In this document: positions 8,378 through 17,126 of the stretch, one piece after another
How the letters are laid out: every line of letters begins with the position of its first letter
How positions within the stretch are numbered: the first letter of the stretch is position 1
From: SZUA-584 sp041656035
GTDB lineage: Bacteria > Bacillota > Clostridia > Christensenellales > SZUA-584
DNA length: 64,000 bases
Assembly (NCBI GenBank): GCA_964586785.1
Contig: CAZPHS010000001.1
Location: 62,001-126,000 of the forward strand
Direction: 5' to 3'
The notes under the pieces: model-generated
What the model saw: only the letters and a program-made list of their open reading frames with translations
Told to the model about the DNA's origin: nothing
Database searches by the model: none
Program-made: the position numbers and the translations under genes

Positions 8378-9337
8378 TTGGATTTTTGGAATATTAACTG
8401 GAAAAAAGCTAAGAAAAGAATTGTGAGTATAATTGTTGTAATCATTGTTATCATTGCCGCGGCAACGTGTTGGTACACCGTTGACGACAAGCAAAAAGGT
8501 GTTGTGACTACTTTCGGGAAGGTGACCGCCATAAACGATGCCGGTATGTATTTTAAGCTGCCTTTCGGTATACAGGAAGTATATAAGGCGGACGTTAACG
8601 TCTATCAGAAAATAGAGCTCGGTTACCGCGCGGATGCCGGCAGCCCGACGGGGTATACTCTGGTAAAAGACGAAAGCAAGATGATTACCGGAGATTATAA
8701 CATTGTCAACGTGGAATTTTTTGTGGAATACAGAATTTCCGATCCTGTAAAATATCTTTTCTCATCTTACGAACCGGAGCAGATATTGCGTAATCTTATA
8801 CAAAGCCAGGTAAGAAACGTTGTCGGCTCAACGAATGTTGATTCCGTGCTGACAACCGGCAAAGAGCTTATACAGCAGCAGGTTAAGGAGCTTATAATGG
8901 GCGTGCTTGCCAAATACGATATTGGGCTTATGCTGACAGACGTTAAAATTCAGGACAGCGAGCCGCCGACCGATGAAGTAACCGCCGCGTTTAAGGAGGT
9001 TGAGACCGCCAAGCAGGGCGCGGAAACAGTTGTCAACCAGGCGCGGGCGTATGAAAACGCGCAGCTGCCCGAGGCGCGGGCTAAGGCGGATAAGCTGCTG
9101 CGCAACGCGGAATATCTAAAACAAAGCCGTATAAACGACGCGACAGAGAAAATCGCTTTATTTGAGGCAATGTATACCGAGTACGCGAACAATCCTTCTA
9201 TAACGCGCTCGCGAATGTATTACGAGGTAATAACGCGGCTGCTGCCGGGCGTTAAAATATATATTAATACATCGCAAGGCGGCGTTGATATGATGTTGCC
9301 TTTAGAGAGCTTCGCGGCGGAAACGGGGGTAAGATAA
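8378..9337 (+). CDS. hflK: SPFH/Band 7 protein HflK
   Basis: The product is 319 residues with one N-terminal membrane segment (about 14-32) followed by an SPFH (prohibitin/Band 7) domain and a coiled-coil region with the HflK-like run PPTDEVTAAFKEVETA. HflK pairs with HflC in a large membrane assembly that, in Escherichia coli, encloses FtsH and modulates proteolysis; this role is inferred here by family. Translation probably begins at the TTG at 8378, seven bases after GGGCAGGTGA, because no ATG or GTG lies near the membrane segment. The next gene begins directly at the stop codon, which indicates coupled expression. Confidence 0.85.
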   Translation: MDFWNINWKKAKKRIVSIIVVIIVIIAAATCWYTVDDKQKGVVTTFGKVTAINDAGMYFKLPFGIQEVYKADVNVYQKIELGYRADAGSPTGYTLVKDESKMITGDYNIVNVEFFVEYRISDPVKYLFSSYEPEQILRNLIQSQVRNVVGSTNVDSVLTTGKELIQQQVKELIMGVLAKYDIGLMLTDVKIQDSEPPTDEVTAAFKEVETAKQGAETVVNQARAYENAQLPEARAKADKLLRNAEYLKQSRINDATEKIALFEAMYTEYANNPSITRSRMYYEVITRLLPGVKIYINTSQGGVDMMLPLESFAAETGVR

Positions 9338-10222
9338 ATGAAAAAGAAAATACTCAAGGCCGGCGTGTTGATTATAATTATTTTAGCGGTTATTGTGCTC
9401 GCGTCAAGCTTCTACGTCGTTCAGGAAAACGAATATGCCTGCATGGTCAGGTTCTCTAAGATAATTGGCACTAAGGATTCACCCGGGTTATATTTTAAAA
9501 CCCCGTTCGTGGACACGATAAGAACATTCCCCAAAGCGATAATGTTCTATGATATACCGGCATCCGAAGTGTTGACGGCGGACAAACAGAACATGACGAT
9601 AGACAGCTACGTTCTGTGGCGTATAACGGAGCCGCTGAAGTTTTTTCAAACGCTTGGCAGTGTAAGCGCCGCCGAGGAGAGGCTTGATGTTATGACGTAT
9701 AACGCGTTTAAAAACATAATGGGGACGCTCGCGCAGCAAGATATAATCAATCAGGACGACCCTTCGGAAAGAAACGATATATACGCCGGAATAGCGTTAA
9801 GCGTGGATACGATTGCCGAAAACTACGGTATAGACATTGTAGACGTTAAAATAAAAAGGCTTGACTTGCCCGAGGCGAACGAACAGGCGGTATTTTCGCG
9901 CATGATATCGGAACGCAACCAGATATCCGAGAAATTTGTTGCCGACGGCGAGTACTTAGCGTCGGTTATACGCAACGATGTGGACAAACAGGTCGGTATA
10001 ATTATTTCGAACGCGGAGGCGGAAGCGGCAAAGATAGCCGCCGAGGGCGAGCAGGAATACATGAAGATGCTCGCGAATGCTTATGATTCGGCAGATAAAC
10101 GCGAGTTCTACCAATATATGCTGGCGCTTGACGCTTTGGAGGCGTCGCTTGAGGGCGGCGGCAAAACCGTAATATTGGGAAGCGACTCTTTTTTGGCAAG
10201 ACTGCTTATGGGCTTGCAATAA
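9338..10222 (+). CDS. hflC: SPFH/Band 7 protein HflC
   Basis: This 294-residue protein has one N-terminal membrane segment (about 6-25), an SPFH domain with the HflC-like stretch VQENEYACMVRFSKI, and a helical region containing EANEQAVFSRMISERNQISEKF, typical of HflC. It should form the hetero-oligomeric ring with the HflK product encoded just upstream; the ATG follows the hflK TAA with no gap. No ftsH gene is in the window. The C-terminus ends soon after the helical region, as is normal for HflC. Confidence 0.88.
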   Translation: MKKKILKAGVLIIIILAVIVLASSFYVVQENEYACMVRFSKIIGTKDSPGLYFKTPFVDTIRTFPKAIMFYDIPASEVLTADKQNMTIDSYVLWRITEPLKFFQTLGSVSAAEERLDVMTYNAFKNIMGTLAQQDIINQDDPSERNDIYAGIALSVDTIAENYGIDIVDVKIKRLDLPEANEQAVFSRMISERNQISEKFVADGEYLASVIRNDVDKQVGIIISNAEAEAAKIAAEGEQEYMKMLANAYDSADKREFYQYMLALDALEASLEGGGKTVILGSDSFLARLLMGLQ

Positions 10223-10243
10223 TAAAACCCCAAAGAGTTAACG

Positions 10244-10750
10244 ATGCGCTTATTTATTGGAATAAAAACGGACTGCGATGATTATCTTGTTTCACTGCAG
10301 CAAAGGCTGAAAGAATACGGAAAAGGCAATTTTACCGATAAAGCTAATTTGCATATTACTCTTAGGTTTTTAGGAGAAATCCGGCCGGAAGAACAAAAGA
10401 ATATATGCGAAGCCATTTCGGAAATTAAAAGCGGACCGGTATATCTTGAATGCTTGGGGCTTGGAATATTAAACGGCGGCATTGTTTTCGCCAAAGTCGG
10501 AGGGGATATCCGAAAGCTTTTAGAGTTGCATTCGCAGTTGGAAGCCGCGCTTTATAAAAAAGGATTTGAAAAAGAAAAAAGAGCGTTCAGACCGCACATA
10601 ACTTTAGCTCGCGGGTTTGAACGCTGCGGCTTTAATATAAAACCGGATAAAAACTTTGGCTTTACGGCGGATAAAATCACATTGTTTGAAAGCAGGCGTG
10701 AGAGAGGCAAGCTTGTATACGCGCCGTTATTTATACACAAGTTACGGTAA
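10244..10750 (+). CDS. thpR: RNA 2',3'-cyclic phosphodiesterase (2H family)
   Basis: The 168-residue product carries both HxT/S signatures of the 2H phosphoesterase superfamily: HITL in NLHITLRFLGEI (about residue 38) and HITL in RPHITLARG (about residue 125). Together with the short MRLFIGIK start this matches ThpR/LigT, which opens 2',3'-cyclic phosphate ends of RNA. Length and motif spacing are normal. It follows hflC by 21 bases and may be read from the same transcript; a functional link to HflKC is not evident. Confidence 0.85.
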   Translation: MRLFIGIKTDCDDYLVSLQQRLKEYGKGNFTDKANLHITLRFLGEIRPEEQKNICEAISEIKSGPVYLECLGLGILNGGIVFAKVGGDIRKLLELHSQLEAALYKKGFEKEKRAFRPHITLARGFERCGFNIKPDKNFGFTADKITLFESRRERGKLVYAPLFIHKLR

Positions 10751-10758
10751 ACCGGCGG

Positions 10759-10968
10759 CTACTTCTTATATCTTTTCTTTTTTCCGTCTCCGTCCGTTTG
10801 CGTCGCTTTTTTCTGCGGTACGAAATATACGCTTGATAATCCCTCAACTTCCGACTCTGTAAGCGGGGGGGTGGGCACCATGCCGGTGTACTCGGTTGCC
10901 GATGAAATATCCAGCGGCTTGTAATCATCTTCATAGCTGCAGTTATATTTGTTTTTTTCTTTTTTCAT
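10759..10968 (-). CDS. Small hypothetical protein
   Basis: A 69-residue protein is read from the ATG at 10968, six bases after GGAGAG, with a TATAAT box about 28 bases upstream (plus-strand 10996-11001). It is hydrophilic, with a central stretch YKPLDISSATEYTGMVPTPP and a lysine-rich tail. The proper initiation signals argue for a real gene although I do not recognise the family. It converges with thpR, the two stop codons being only eight bases apart. Confidence 0.6.
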   Translation of the reverse strand: MKKEKNKYNCSYEDDYKPLDISSATEYTGMVPTPPLTESEVEGLSSVYFVPQKKATQTDGDGKKKRYKK

Positions 10969-11205
10969 GAAAAACTCTCCGTTATGGCATTATGTATTAT
11001 ACTGCCCTGTTTTAAAACGCTTATGTGCTGCCCGCAATTAAAACAACATTATAAGCAAACCGTATCTGGCGTTACCGTATTAAAAGACTGTTACGTTTTA
11101 AAAAAAGCTTTTAATATATTAAACATGATGTATAATGATAAAAGTGTTATACAAGATATATAGACAAACTGTTTATATAAAATTTGCTGTTTTTTAGGAG
11201 GTATT

Positions 11206-13296
11206 ATGAGCGACTTAATGATTCTAGCACCAATCTCGGCTGTGGTCTCATTGCTATTTGCGGGTTTTCTCGCGGTACGCATCAAGAAGTTTTCTTCAGG
11301 CACCGAGATGATGGTTAAGATTGCGACAGCAATCAAAAGGGGCGCCAAAGCATACTTAAAGCGCCAGTACAAAAGCGTTGGCATTTTTTTTGCCGTCATG
11401 TTCGCGGTACTGTTAGCGCTCTCGTTCTTTGGTATAGTCAACCGCTTCGCACCCTATACGTTTATTATTGGCGGTTTTTGCTCGGGGCTTACCGGCTTTA
11501 TCGGTATGAGCGTTGCGACGTCGGCAAACTCGCGTACGGCGTATGCCGCCAGCGACAGCCTTAACAAAGGGTTGCGGGTGGCATTTTCATCGGGCGCGGT
11601 TATGGGCTTTACCGTGGTTGGTCTCGCGCTTCTGCCGTTGTCAGCCTGGTATTACACGTTGCAGATATGGTTTAACCCCGCTACCGCAGATGGAATAAAT
11701 AACATCTCGGCCGCTATGCTCACATTTGGTATGGGCGCGTCGTCTCTGGCGCTTTTCGCGCGCGTAGGCGGCGGAATATTTACCAAGGCGGCGGACGTTG
11801 GCGCTGATCTTGTGGGTAAGGTTGAGGCGGGCATACCGGAGGACGACCCGCGGAATCCGGCTGTTATCGCCGATAACGTGGGCGATAATGTCGGCGATGT
11901 AGCCGGCATGGGAGCCGACCTTTACGAATCGTACATCGGAGCTATTGTTTCGGCGGCTTCGTTGGCCGTGGCCGCGGGACTGGGCATAGTGGGAATGGTG
12001 TTACCGCTGGTTATGGCCGGAGCGGGCATACTTGTGTCCATCTTCGGAACGTTCTTTGTACGTTCGGGTGAGAAGACCGACCAGAAGTCTTTGCTGTCGG
12101 CACTGCGCCGCGGCGTGTACATCAGTTCCGTATTGATGATTATAATAGCGTTCGTTCTCGTTTACTTTGTGATGGGAAGCGATAAGCTTGGATATTTCTT
12201 CGCGATTATCTCCGGTTTACTGGCCGGAATTATTATTGGGTTTTTCACCGAATATTACACATCAGATTCATACAAGCCGACGCGCAAAGTAGCCGAATCG
12301 TCGTCGACGGGAGCGGCAACGGTTATTATAAGCGGTCTTTCATTGGGTATGCGCTCGACCGTGCTGCCCATACTTGTAGTGGGAGTCAGCGTACTCGCCT
12401 CCTTCTTTGTGGCGGGCGCCGTCAATCCGGCGGAATACTTCAATAACGGACTGTTCGGCATAGGGCTCTCGGCTGTGGGTATGCTTTCAACATTAGGCAT
12501 AACGCTGGCAACCGACGCTTACGGTCCTGTCGCCGATAACGCGGGCGGCATCGCCGAGATGAGCCATATGGACCCGAAAGTGCGCAAACGCACAGACGCG
12601 CTGGATTCTCTCGGAAACACTACGGCCGCAACGGGCAAGGGCTTTGCGATAGGCTCTGCGGCGTTGACCGCGCTGGCGCTTATAGCGGCGTTTATCAGTT
12701 CTGTGGGAATCAGCAGCAATGACCCGAATCTTAGCATTATGTATCCGCCGACACTGGTTGGCCTTTTCATAGGCAGTATGCTGCCGTTCCTGTTCTCGGC
12801 GTTGACTATGAACTCGGTGGGACGCGCGGCTCAAGGAATCGTTGTTGAAGTGCGGCGTCAGTTTAAAGAGATAGCCGGTATTATGACCGGAAAGGCCGAA
12901 CCGGATTACGAGCGTTGCGTGGATATTTGCACACGCTCCTCTTTGAAAGAAATGATAACGCCTGCTTTGATAGCCATTATTGCGCCCATTATTATCGGAT
13001 TGGTGCTCGGCGTATATGCCGTGGCGTCAATGCTTGCGGGCGCAACGGTCACGGGCTTTATACTGGCCATCATGATGGCTAACTCCGGCGGAGCTTGGGA
13101 TAACGCCAAAAAATATATAGAAGCGGGCAATCTTGGCGGAAAAGGCAGCGACGAGCACAAATCTACTGTTGTAGGCGATACCGTGGGAGACCCGTTCAAA
13201 GACACGTCGGGGCCGTCCATAAACATACTTATAAAGCTTTTGTCTATGGTTGCCATAGTATTTGCCGCGCTGTTTTCGTACAGCTTGATTAAATAA
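11206..13296 (+). CDS. hppA: K+-stimulated membrane-bound pyrophosphatase
   Basis: The 696-residue, about 16-helix protein hydrolyses pyrophosphate and pumps H+ or Na+ across the membrane. Signature blocks are present: DVGADLVGKVE and DNVGDNVGDVAGMGADLYE (about 205-240), GNTTAATGKGFAIGSA (about 470) and the C-terminal VGDTVGDPFKDTSGPS (about 653). The alanine in GNTTAA, where K+-independent enzymes have lysine, marks the K+-dependent subfamily; the pumped ion cannot be settled by eye. The ATG follows TTAGGAGG. The gene stands alone and ends at a terminator. A PPi-type phosphofructokinase at 20.2 kb makes PPi a likely energy currency in this cell. Confidence 0.95.
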   Translation: MSDLMILAPISAVVSLLFAGFLAVRIKKFSSGTEMMVKIATAIKRGAKAYLKRQYKSVGIFFAVMFAVLLALSFFGIVNRFAPYTFIIGGFCSGLTGFIGMSVATSANSRTAYAASDSLNKGLRVAFSSGAVMGFTVVGLALLPLSAWYYTLQIWFNPATADGINNISAAMLTFGMGASSLALFARVGGGIFTKAADVGADLVGKVEAGIPEDDPRNPAVIADNVGDNVGDVAGMGADLYESYIGAIVSAASLAVAAGLGIVGMVLPLVMAGAGILVSIFGTFFVRSGEKTDQKSLLSALRRGVYISSVLMIIIAFVLVYFVMGSDKLGYFFAIISGLLAGIIIGFFTEYYTSDSYKPTRKVAESSSTGAATVIISGLSLGMRSTVLPILVVGVSVLASFFVAGAVNPAEYFNNGLFGIGLSAVGMLSTLGITLATDAYGPVADNAGGIAEMSHMDPKVRKRTDALDSLGNTTAATGKGFAIGSAALTALALIAAFISSVGISSNDPNLSIMYPPTLVGLFIGSMLPFLFSALTMNSVGRAAQGIVVEVRRQFKEIAGIMTGKAEPDYERCVDICTRSSLKEMITPALIAIIAPIIIGLVLGVYAVASMLAGATVTGFILAIMMANSGGAWDNAKKYIEAGNLGGKGSDEHKSTVVGDTVGDPFKDTSGPSINILIKLLSMVAIVFAALFSYSLIK

Positions 13297-13312
13297 TATA
13301 TACGTTTTATAC

Positions 13313-13350
13313 GGAGCCATGAGGTAAAAATGCCGAGTGGCTCCTTTTTT
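13313..13350 (+). terminator. Rho-independent terminator of hppA
   Basis: GGAGCCA (13313-13319) and TGGCTCC (13338-13344) form the stem, followed by six T residues. It lies 16 bases after the hppA stop. Confidence 0.8.
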
Positions 13351-13396
13351 ATCTAAAGAAAAATATAAAATTACCGAATAATTATAATAAAGGGCA

Positions 13397-13426
13397 TTGA
13401 CAACGGGCATGTACGGCAATTATAAT
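13397..13426 (+). promoter_or_regulatory. Promoter of the leu operon
   Basis: TTGACA (13397-13402) and TATAAT (13421-13426) with an 18-base spacer lie directly upstream of the T-box leader; transcription should start near 13433. Confidence 0.75.
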
Positions 13427-13432
13427 TAATCA

Positions 13433-13690
13433 CAATAAAGGCAGTGAAGGAGAACAGTAGCAAAGGTATGCTTTTTAGAGAGCCGCCGTAAGGTGCAAGG
13501 CGGCAGGCAGTAATTTGCGAAGCTCGCTCCCAAGCCGCCGTGCCGAAACCATAAGTAGGCGCGGACGTATTGATCCAACGTTACAAGGATACGGGCATCA
13601 TGTTGTGCCCTGATAAGCTGGCGGCTTTATGCCGCAAGCAGAGTGGTACCGCGAAGTCTTTCGTCTCTGTAGACGTTAAGGCTTTTTTGT
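13433..13690 (+). promoter_or_regulatory. T-box leader upstream of leuA
   Basis: The leader holds the T-box antiterminator sequence AGAGTGGTACCGCG (13640-13653), preceded by a Stem III hairpin GCGGC-TTTAT-GCCGC, by AAGTAGG (13553-13559) with the ACGT/ACGT Stem II pairing, and by an apical GGTGCAAG typical of Stem I after AGAGAGCCG. A terminator with G-U pairs (about 13655-13690, ending in TTTTTT) follows. Such RNAs sense uncharged tRNA and let transcription proceed. With leuACD downstream, tRNA-Leu is the expected ligand, but I could not place the specifier codon with confidence. This leader fills most of the 458-base gap between hppA and leuA. Confidence 0.9.
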
Positions 13691-13754
13691 TTTCCGGAAT
13701 ATTTTCCGGTTGGCGGCCGCCCGCAGCATGAATAAACAAACAGAGAGGTAAGCA

Positions 13755-15314
13755 ATGAAAACAATTAAAATTTTTGACACTACGCTGCGCGACGGGGAGC
13801 AGTCTCCGGGCTGCAGCATGAACCTTCAGGAAAAGCTTGAGGTGGCAAGACAGCTTGAAAAACTGGGCGTGGATGTTATAGAGGCGGGCTTTGCCATAGC
13901 GTCGCCCGGAGATTTTCAGTCCGTAAAGGCCGTTGCGGAAATAATAAAAAACGCTAAGGTAGCCAGCCTTTCGCGCGCTTTAAAAAAGGATATAGACCGC
14001 GCGTATGAGGCGGTTAAAGGCGCTGTGGCTCCGCGCATACACATTTTTCTCGCCACCTCGCCTATACACATGGAATATAAACTGAAAATGAAACCGGAAG
14101 TGGTGTTAGAACAGGCCGTTGAAATGGTAAAATACGCGAAAACGCTTTGCGGCGACATTGAGTTTTCGGCGGAGGACGCGTCCCGCAGCGAGCCGGAATT
14201 CCTCTGGAGAGTATTTGAGGGGGTTATAGCCGCGGGCGCCACATGTATTAACGTGCCCGACACTGTAGGATATTCTATGCCCGAAGAATTCGCGGCTTTA
14301 ATCCGCGGCGTAAAACAAAATGTAAAGGGCATTGAAAAAGCGGATATTTCCGTTCACTGTCATAACGATTTAGGCCTTGCGGTGGCAAATACGCTTGCTG
14401 CTGTGCGCGAAGGCGCAACGCAGGCGGAATGCACAATAAACGGCATAGGCGAACGCGCGGGCAACGCGGCCGTAGAGGAAATAGTTATGTCAATCGCGAC
14501 AAGACAGGACTTCTTTGGGTTCACAACGAATATCAATACTAAACAGATTTATAACTCGTCGCGTCTGATATCGACTATTACCGGCGTTATGGTGCAGCCT
14601 AATAAAGCCGTCGTGGGCGCAAATGCGTTTGCCCACGAGGCCGGCATTCATCAGCATGGGGTGTTGGCAAATAAAAAAACATATGAGATAATGACACCGC
14701 AGTCTATAGGTCTTTCCGAAAATGTTATAGTGCTTGGAAAGCATTCGGGCAAGCACGCGTTCGCCGAAAGATTAAAGGAGTTAGGATACGCGCTTGACGA
14801 CGCGAGGCTCTCGGAATGTTTCGATAAATTCAAGGACCTTGCGGACAGGAAAAAGGACGTATCCGACCTTGATTTGCGAGTACTTGTCGAATTTGAGCAG
14901 TTCGAGATAAAAGCGCAGATAGAGCTTGATTCTTTTGTTATAAACAGCGGCAACAAAATGACGGCGACCGCGGTTGTTAAGGTGCAGAAGAACGGAGACA
15001 CGGTTGAGGAGGCGGCGACGGGGGACGGACCGGTTGACGCGGTTTTCAACGCCATAGAGAGGTGCGTGGGCGAAAGCTTCAAGCTGGAAGACTATTCTGT
15101 GCGCTCGGTAACCGGCGGAAAAGACGCGCAGGGCGAGGTTGCGGTTAAGCTTGATAAAGACGGCAAAAAAGTTAAGGGGCGCGGCCTTAGCACGGATATT
15201 GTAGAGGCAAGCGTTCGCGCATATATAGACGCCATAAACAGATATTATTATCAAATCAAACTGGAGGGGCAGACAAATGGGTATGACTATGACGCAAAAA
15301 ATACTAGCAAGTAA
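13755..15314 (+). CDS. leuA: 2-isopropylmalate synthase
   Basis: This enzyme condenses acetyl-CoA and 2-oxoisovalerate, the first committed step to leucine. The 519-residue protein starts with IFDTTLRDGEQSPG (the catalytic Arg-Asp-Gly block), has the metal-binding HCHND (about 200) and GIHQHGV, and carries a full C-terminal LeuA regulatory domain (about 380-505), so leucine feedback inhibition is expected. The ATG at 13755 follows GAGAGG. The gene is controlled by the upstream T-box and overlaps leuC by 38 bases. A citramalate synthase would look similar, but the leuCD partners favour LeuA. Confidence 0.93.
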   Translation: MKTIKIFDTTLRDGEQSPGCSMNLQEKLEVARQLEKLGVDVIEAGFAIASPGDFQSVKAVAEIIKNAKVASLSRALKKDIDRAYEAVKGAVAPRIHIFLATSPIHMEYKLKMKPEVVLEQAVEMVKYAKTLCGDIEFSAEDASRSEPEFLWRVFEGVIAAGATCINVPDTVGYSMPEEFAALIRGVKQNVKGIEKADISVHCHNDLGLAVANTLAAVREGATQAECTINGIGERAGNAAVEEIVMSIATRQDFFGFTTNINTKQIYNSSRLISTITGVMVQPNKAVVGANAFAHEAGIHQHGVLANKKTYEIMTPQSIGLSENVIVLGKHSGKHAFAERLKELGYALDDARLSECFDKFKDLADRKKDVSDLDLRVLVEFEQFEIKAQIELDSFVINSGNKMTATAVVKVQKNGDTVEEAATGDGPVDAVFNAIERCVGESFKLEDYSVRSVTGGKDAQGEVAVKLDKDGKKVKGRGLSTDIVEASVRAYIDAINRYYYQIKLEGQTNGYDYDAKNTSK

Positions 15315-16536
15315 ATCTGGGCTTGAAGAAGTCCGCGCCGGTCAATTTATTGAGGCGGATATCGATCTTGCGCTGGGCAACGATGTCACCGCGCCTGTGG
15401 CAATCAGGGAGTTTCAACGTTCCGGCGCCGAAACTGTATACGACAAGAACAAAGTGGCAATTGTTCCCGACCATTTTACGCCGAATAAAGACGTAAAAGC
15501 GGCCGAGCAATGCAAATATATACGCGAATTCGCATTGCGTCAGGATTTGACCAATTATTTTGAGGTGGGGCAGATGGGTATAGAGCATTGCCTTATACCC
15601 GAAAAAGGGCTGGCTGTTCCGGGCGACGCCATAATAGGCGCGGATTCGCATACCTGTACATACGGCGCGCTTGGGGCGTTTTCAACGGGCGTAGGCAGCA
15701 CGGATTTGGCCGCGGTAATGGCGCGGGGCAAATGCTGGCTTAAAGTGCCCGCGGGAATTAAATTTAATCTTTCCGGCGCAATGGGCAAATGGGTTTCGGG
15801 CAAAGATTTGATACTGCACATAATAGGCATGATAGGCGTTGACGGCGCTTTGTATCAATCAATGGAGTTTGCCGGAGAAGGGACGGGCGCGCTTACTATG
15901 GACGATAGGTTTACCGTGGCAAACATGGCCATAGAAGCGGGCGCTAAAAACGGCATTTTCCCGGTTGACGATAAAACAACAGAGTATGTAAAAGCTCACT
16001 CAAACAGGCCTTATAAGGTGTTTGAAGCGGACGATGACGCGCCTTACACGCGTGTTATTAATATAAACCTTGCGGCTCTTCGCCCGACGGTTGCTTTTCC
16101 GCATCTGCCGGAAAACACTAAAACCATAGACGATGTAGGCGAGGTGAAAATCGATCAGGTTGTAATCGGTTCGTGTACTAACGGGCGAATTGGAGATTTG
16201 CGTATCGCGGCGGATATACTTCGCGGCCGAAAGGTGAAAAAAGGCGTAAGGGTAATAGTTTTCCCGGGGACGCAGGCAATTTACTTGCAGGCCGTTAAGG
16301 AAGGGCTTGTTACCGATATTGTGGAGGCGGGCGCGGCGTTTTCCACGCCTACCTGCGGACCGTGCCTCGGCGGGCATATGGGAATACTCGCGGAGGGCGA
16401 GCGCGCCGTATCCACTACAAACCGGAACTTTGTCGGGCGTATGGGACACGTTAAATCGGAAGTTTATCTTGCCAGTCCGGCCGTCGCGGCCGCGTCGGCG
16501 TTAACGGGGCGCATAGAAGACCCCGCCAACATATAA
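15277..16536 (+). CDS. leuC: 3-isopropylmalate dehydratase large subunit
   Basis: The 419-residue protein is a short HacA/LeuC-type aconitase-family subunit. The [4Fe-4S] ligands are seen in SCTNGR (about 299) and TCGPC (about 358-361), and GADSHTCTYGALG marks the active site. With LeuD it isomerises 2- to 3-isopropylmalate. The ATG at 15277 lies inside the 3' end of leuA, eight bases after TGGAGGGG, which indicates translational coupling. Length and motifs are complete. Homoaconitase or methylcitraconate-type activities use the same fold, but the operon context points to leucine synthesis. Confidence 0.92.
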   Translation: MGMTMTQKILASKSGLEEVRAGQFIEADIDLALGNDVTAPVAIREFQRSGAETVYDKNKVAIVPDHFTPNKDVKAAEQCKYIREFALRQDLTNYFEVGQMGIEHCLIPEKGLAVPGDAIIGADSHTCTYGALGAFSTGVGSTDLAAVMARGKCWLKVPAGIKFNLSGAMGKWVSGKDLILHIIGMIGVDGALYQSMEFAGEGTGALTMDDRFTVANMAIEAGAKNGIFPVDDKTTEYVKAHSNRPYKVFEADDDAPYTRVININLAALRPTVAFPHLPENTKTIDDVGEVKIDQVVIGSCTNGRIGDLRIAADILRGRKVKKGVRVIVFPGTQAIYLQAVKEGLVTDIVEAGAAFSTPTCGPCLGGHMGILAEGERAVSTTNRNFVGRMGHVKSEVYLASPAVAAASALTGRIEDPANI

Positions 16537-16549
16537 GGAGGGATATAAA

Positions 16550-17029
16550 ATGAGTAAAGTCTACAAATATGGAAACAATGTTGATACCGATGTTATTATT
16601 CCCGCGAGGTATCTTAATACGTCCGACGATAAAGAACTTGCGTCCCACTGTATGGAGGATATCGACGCCGGCTTTGTAAAAACGGTGCGTGAGGGCGACG
16701 TTATTGTTGCGGGAACAAATTTTGGGTGCGGCTCTTCACGGGAACATGCGCCTATCGCCATGAAGGTATCGGGTATATCGTGCGTTATCGCCGAAACATT
16801 TGCGCGGATTTTTTTCAGGAACGCAATAAACATAGGGCTGCCTATACTCGAATGCCCCGAGGCGGTTCACGGCACGCAAGCGGGCGACGAGCTTGATATC
16901 GATTTGGAAAGCGGTACAATACGCAATATTACCAGAGGCAAGACGTTTAAAGCCGAGCCGTTTCCGCCGTTTATGAAGCGTATAATCGACGCGGGCGGGC
17001 TTATAGGCGCTATATCGGAAAAAAAGTAG
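16550..17029 (+). CDS. leuD: 3-isopropylmalate dehydratase small subunit
   Basis: This 159-residue swivel-domain subunit shows the family sequences GNNVDTDVIIPARYL near the N-terminus and GCGSSREHAP (about 60-69), which contact the substrate. It partners LeuC. The ATG follows AAGGAGGG and sits 13 bases after leuC. The operon ends here at a terminator: no leuB (3-isopropylmalate dehydrogenase) follows, so that step must be encoded elsewhere. Confidence 0.93.
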   Translation: MSKVYKYGNNVDTDVIIPARYLNTSDDKELASHCMEDIDAGFVKTVREGDVIVAGTNFGCGSSREHAPIAMKVSGISCVIAETFARIFFRNAINIGLPILECPEAVHGTQAGDELDIDLESGTIRNITRGKTFKAEPFPPFMKRIIDAGGLIGAISEKK

Positions 17030-17036
17030 AATTAAT

Positions 17037-17070
17037 AAAAAGCGTGCGGATAACATCAGGCACGTTTTTT
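17037..17070 (+). terminator. Terminator of leuACD
   Basis: AAAAAGCGTGC and GCACGTTTTTT pair around a loop of about a dozen bases, with a six-T tail, just after the leuD stop. Confidence 0.8.
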
Positions 17071-17126
17071 GTATAGATGCGGAAGAAAAATAGACGTTTG
17101 CAAAGCCGCGTCCGCGTGGAACGCCA

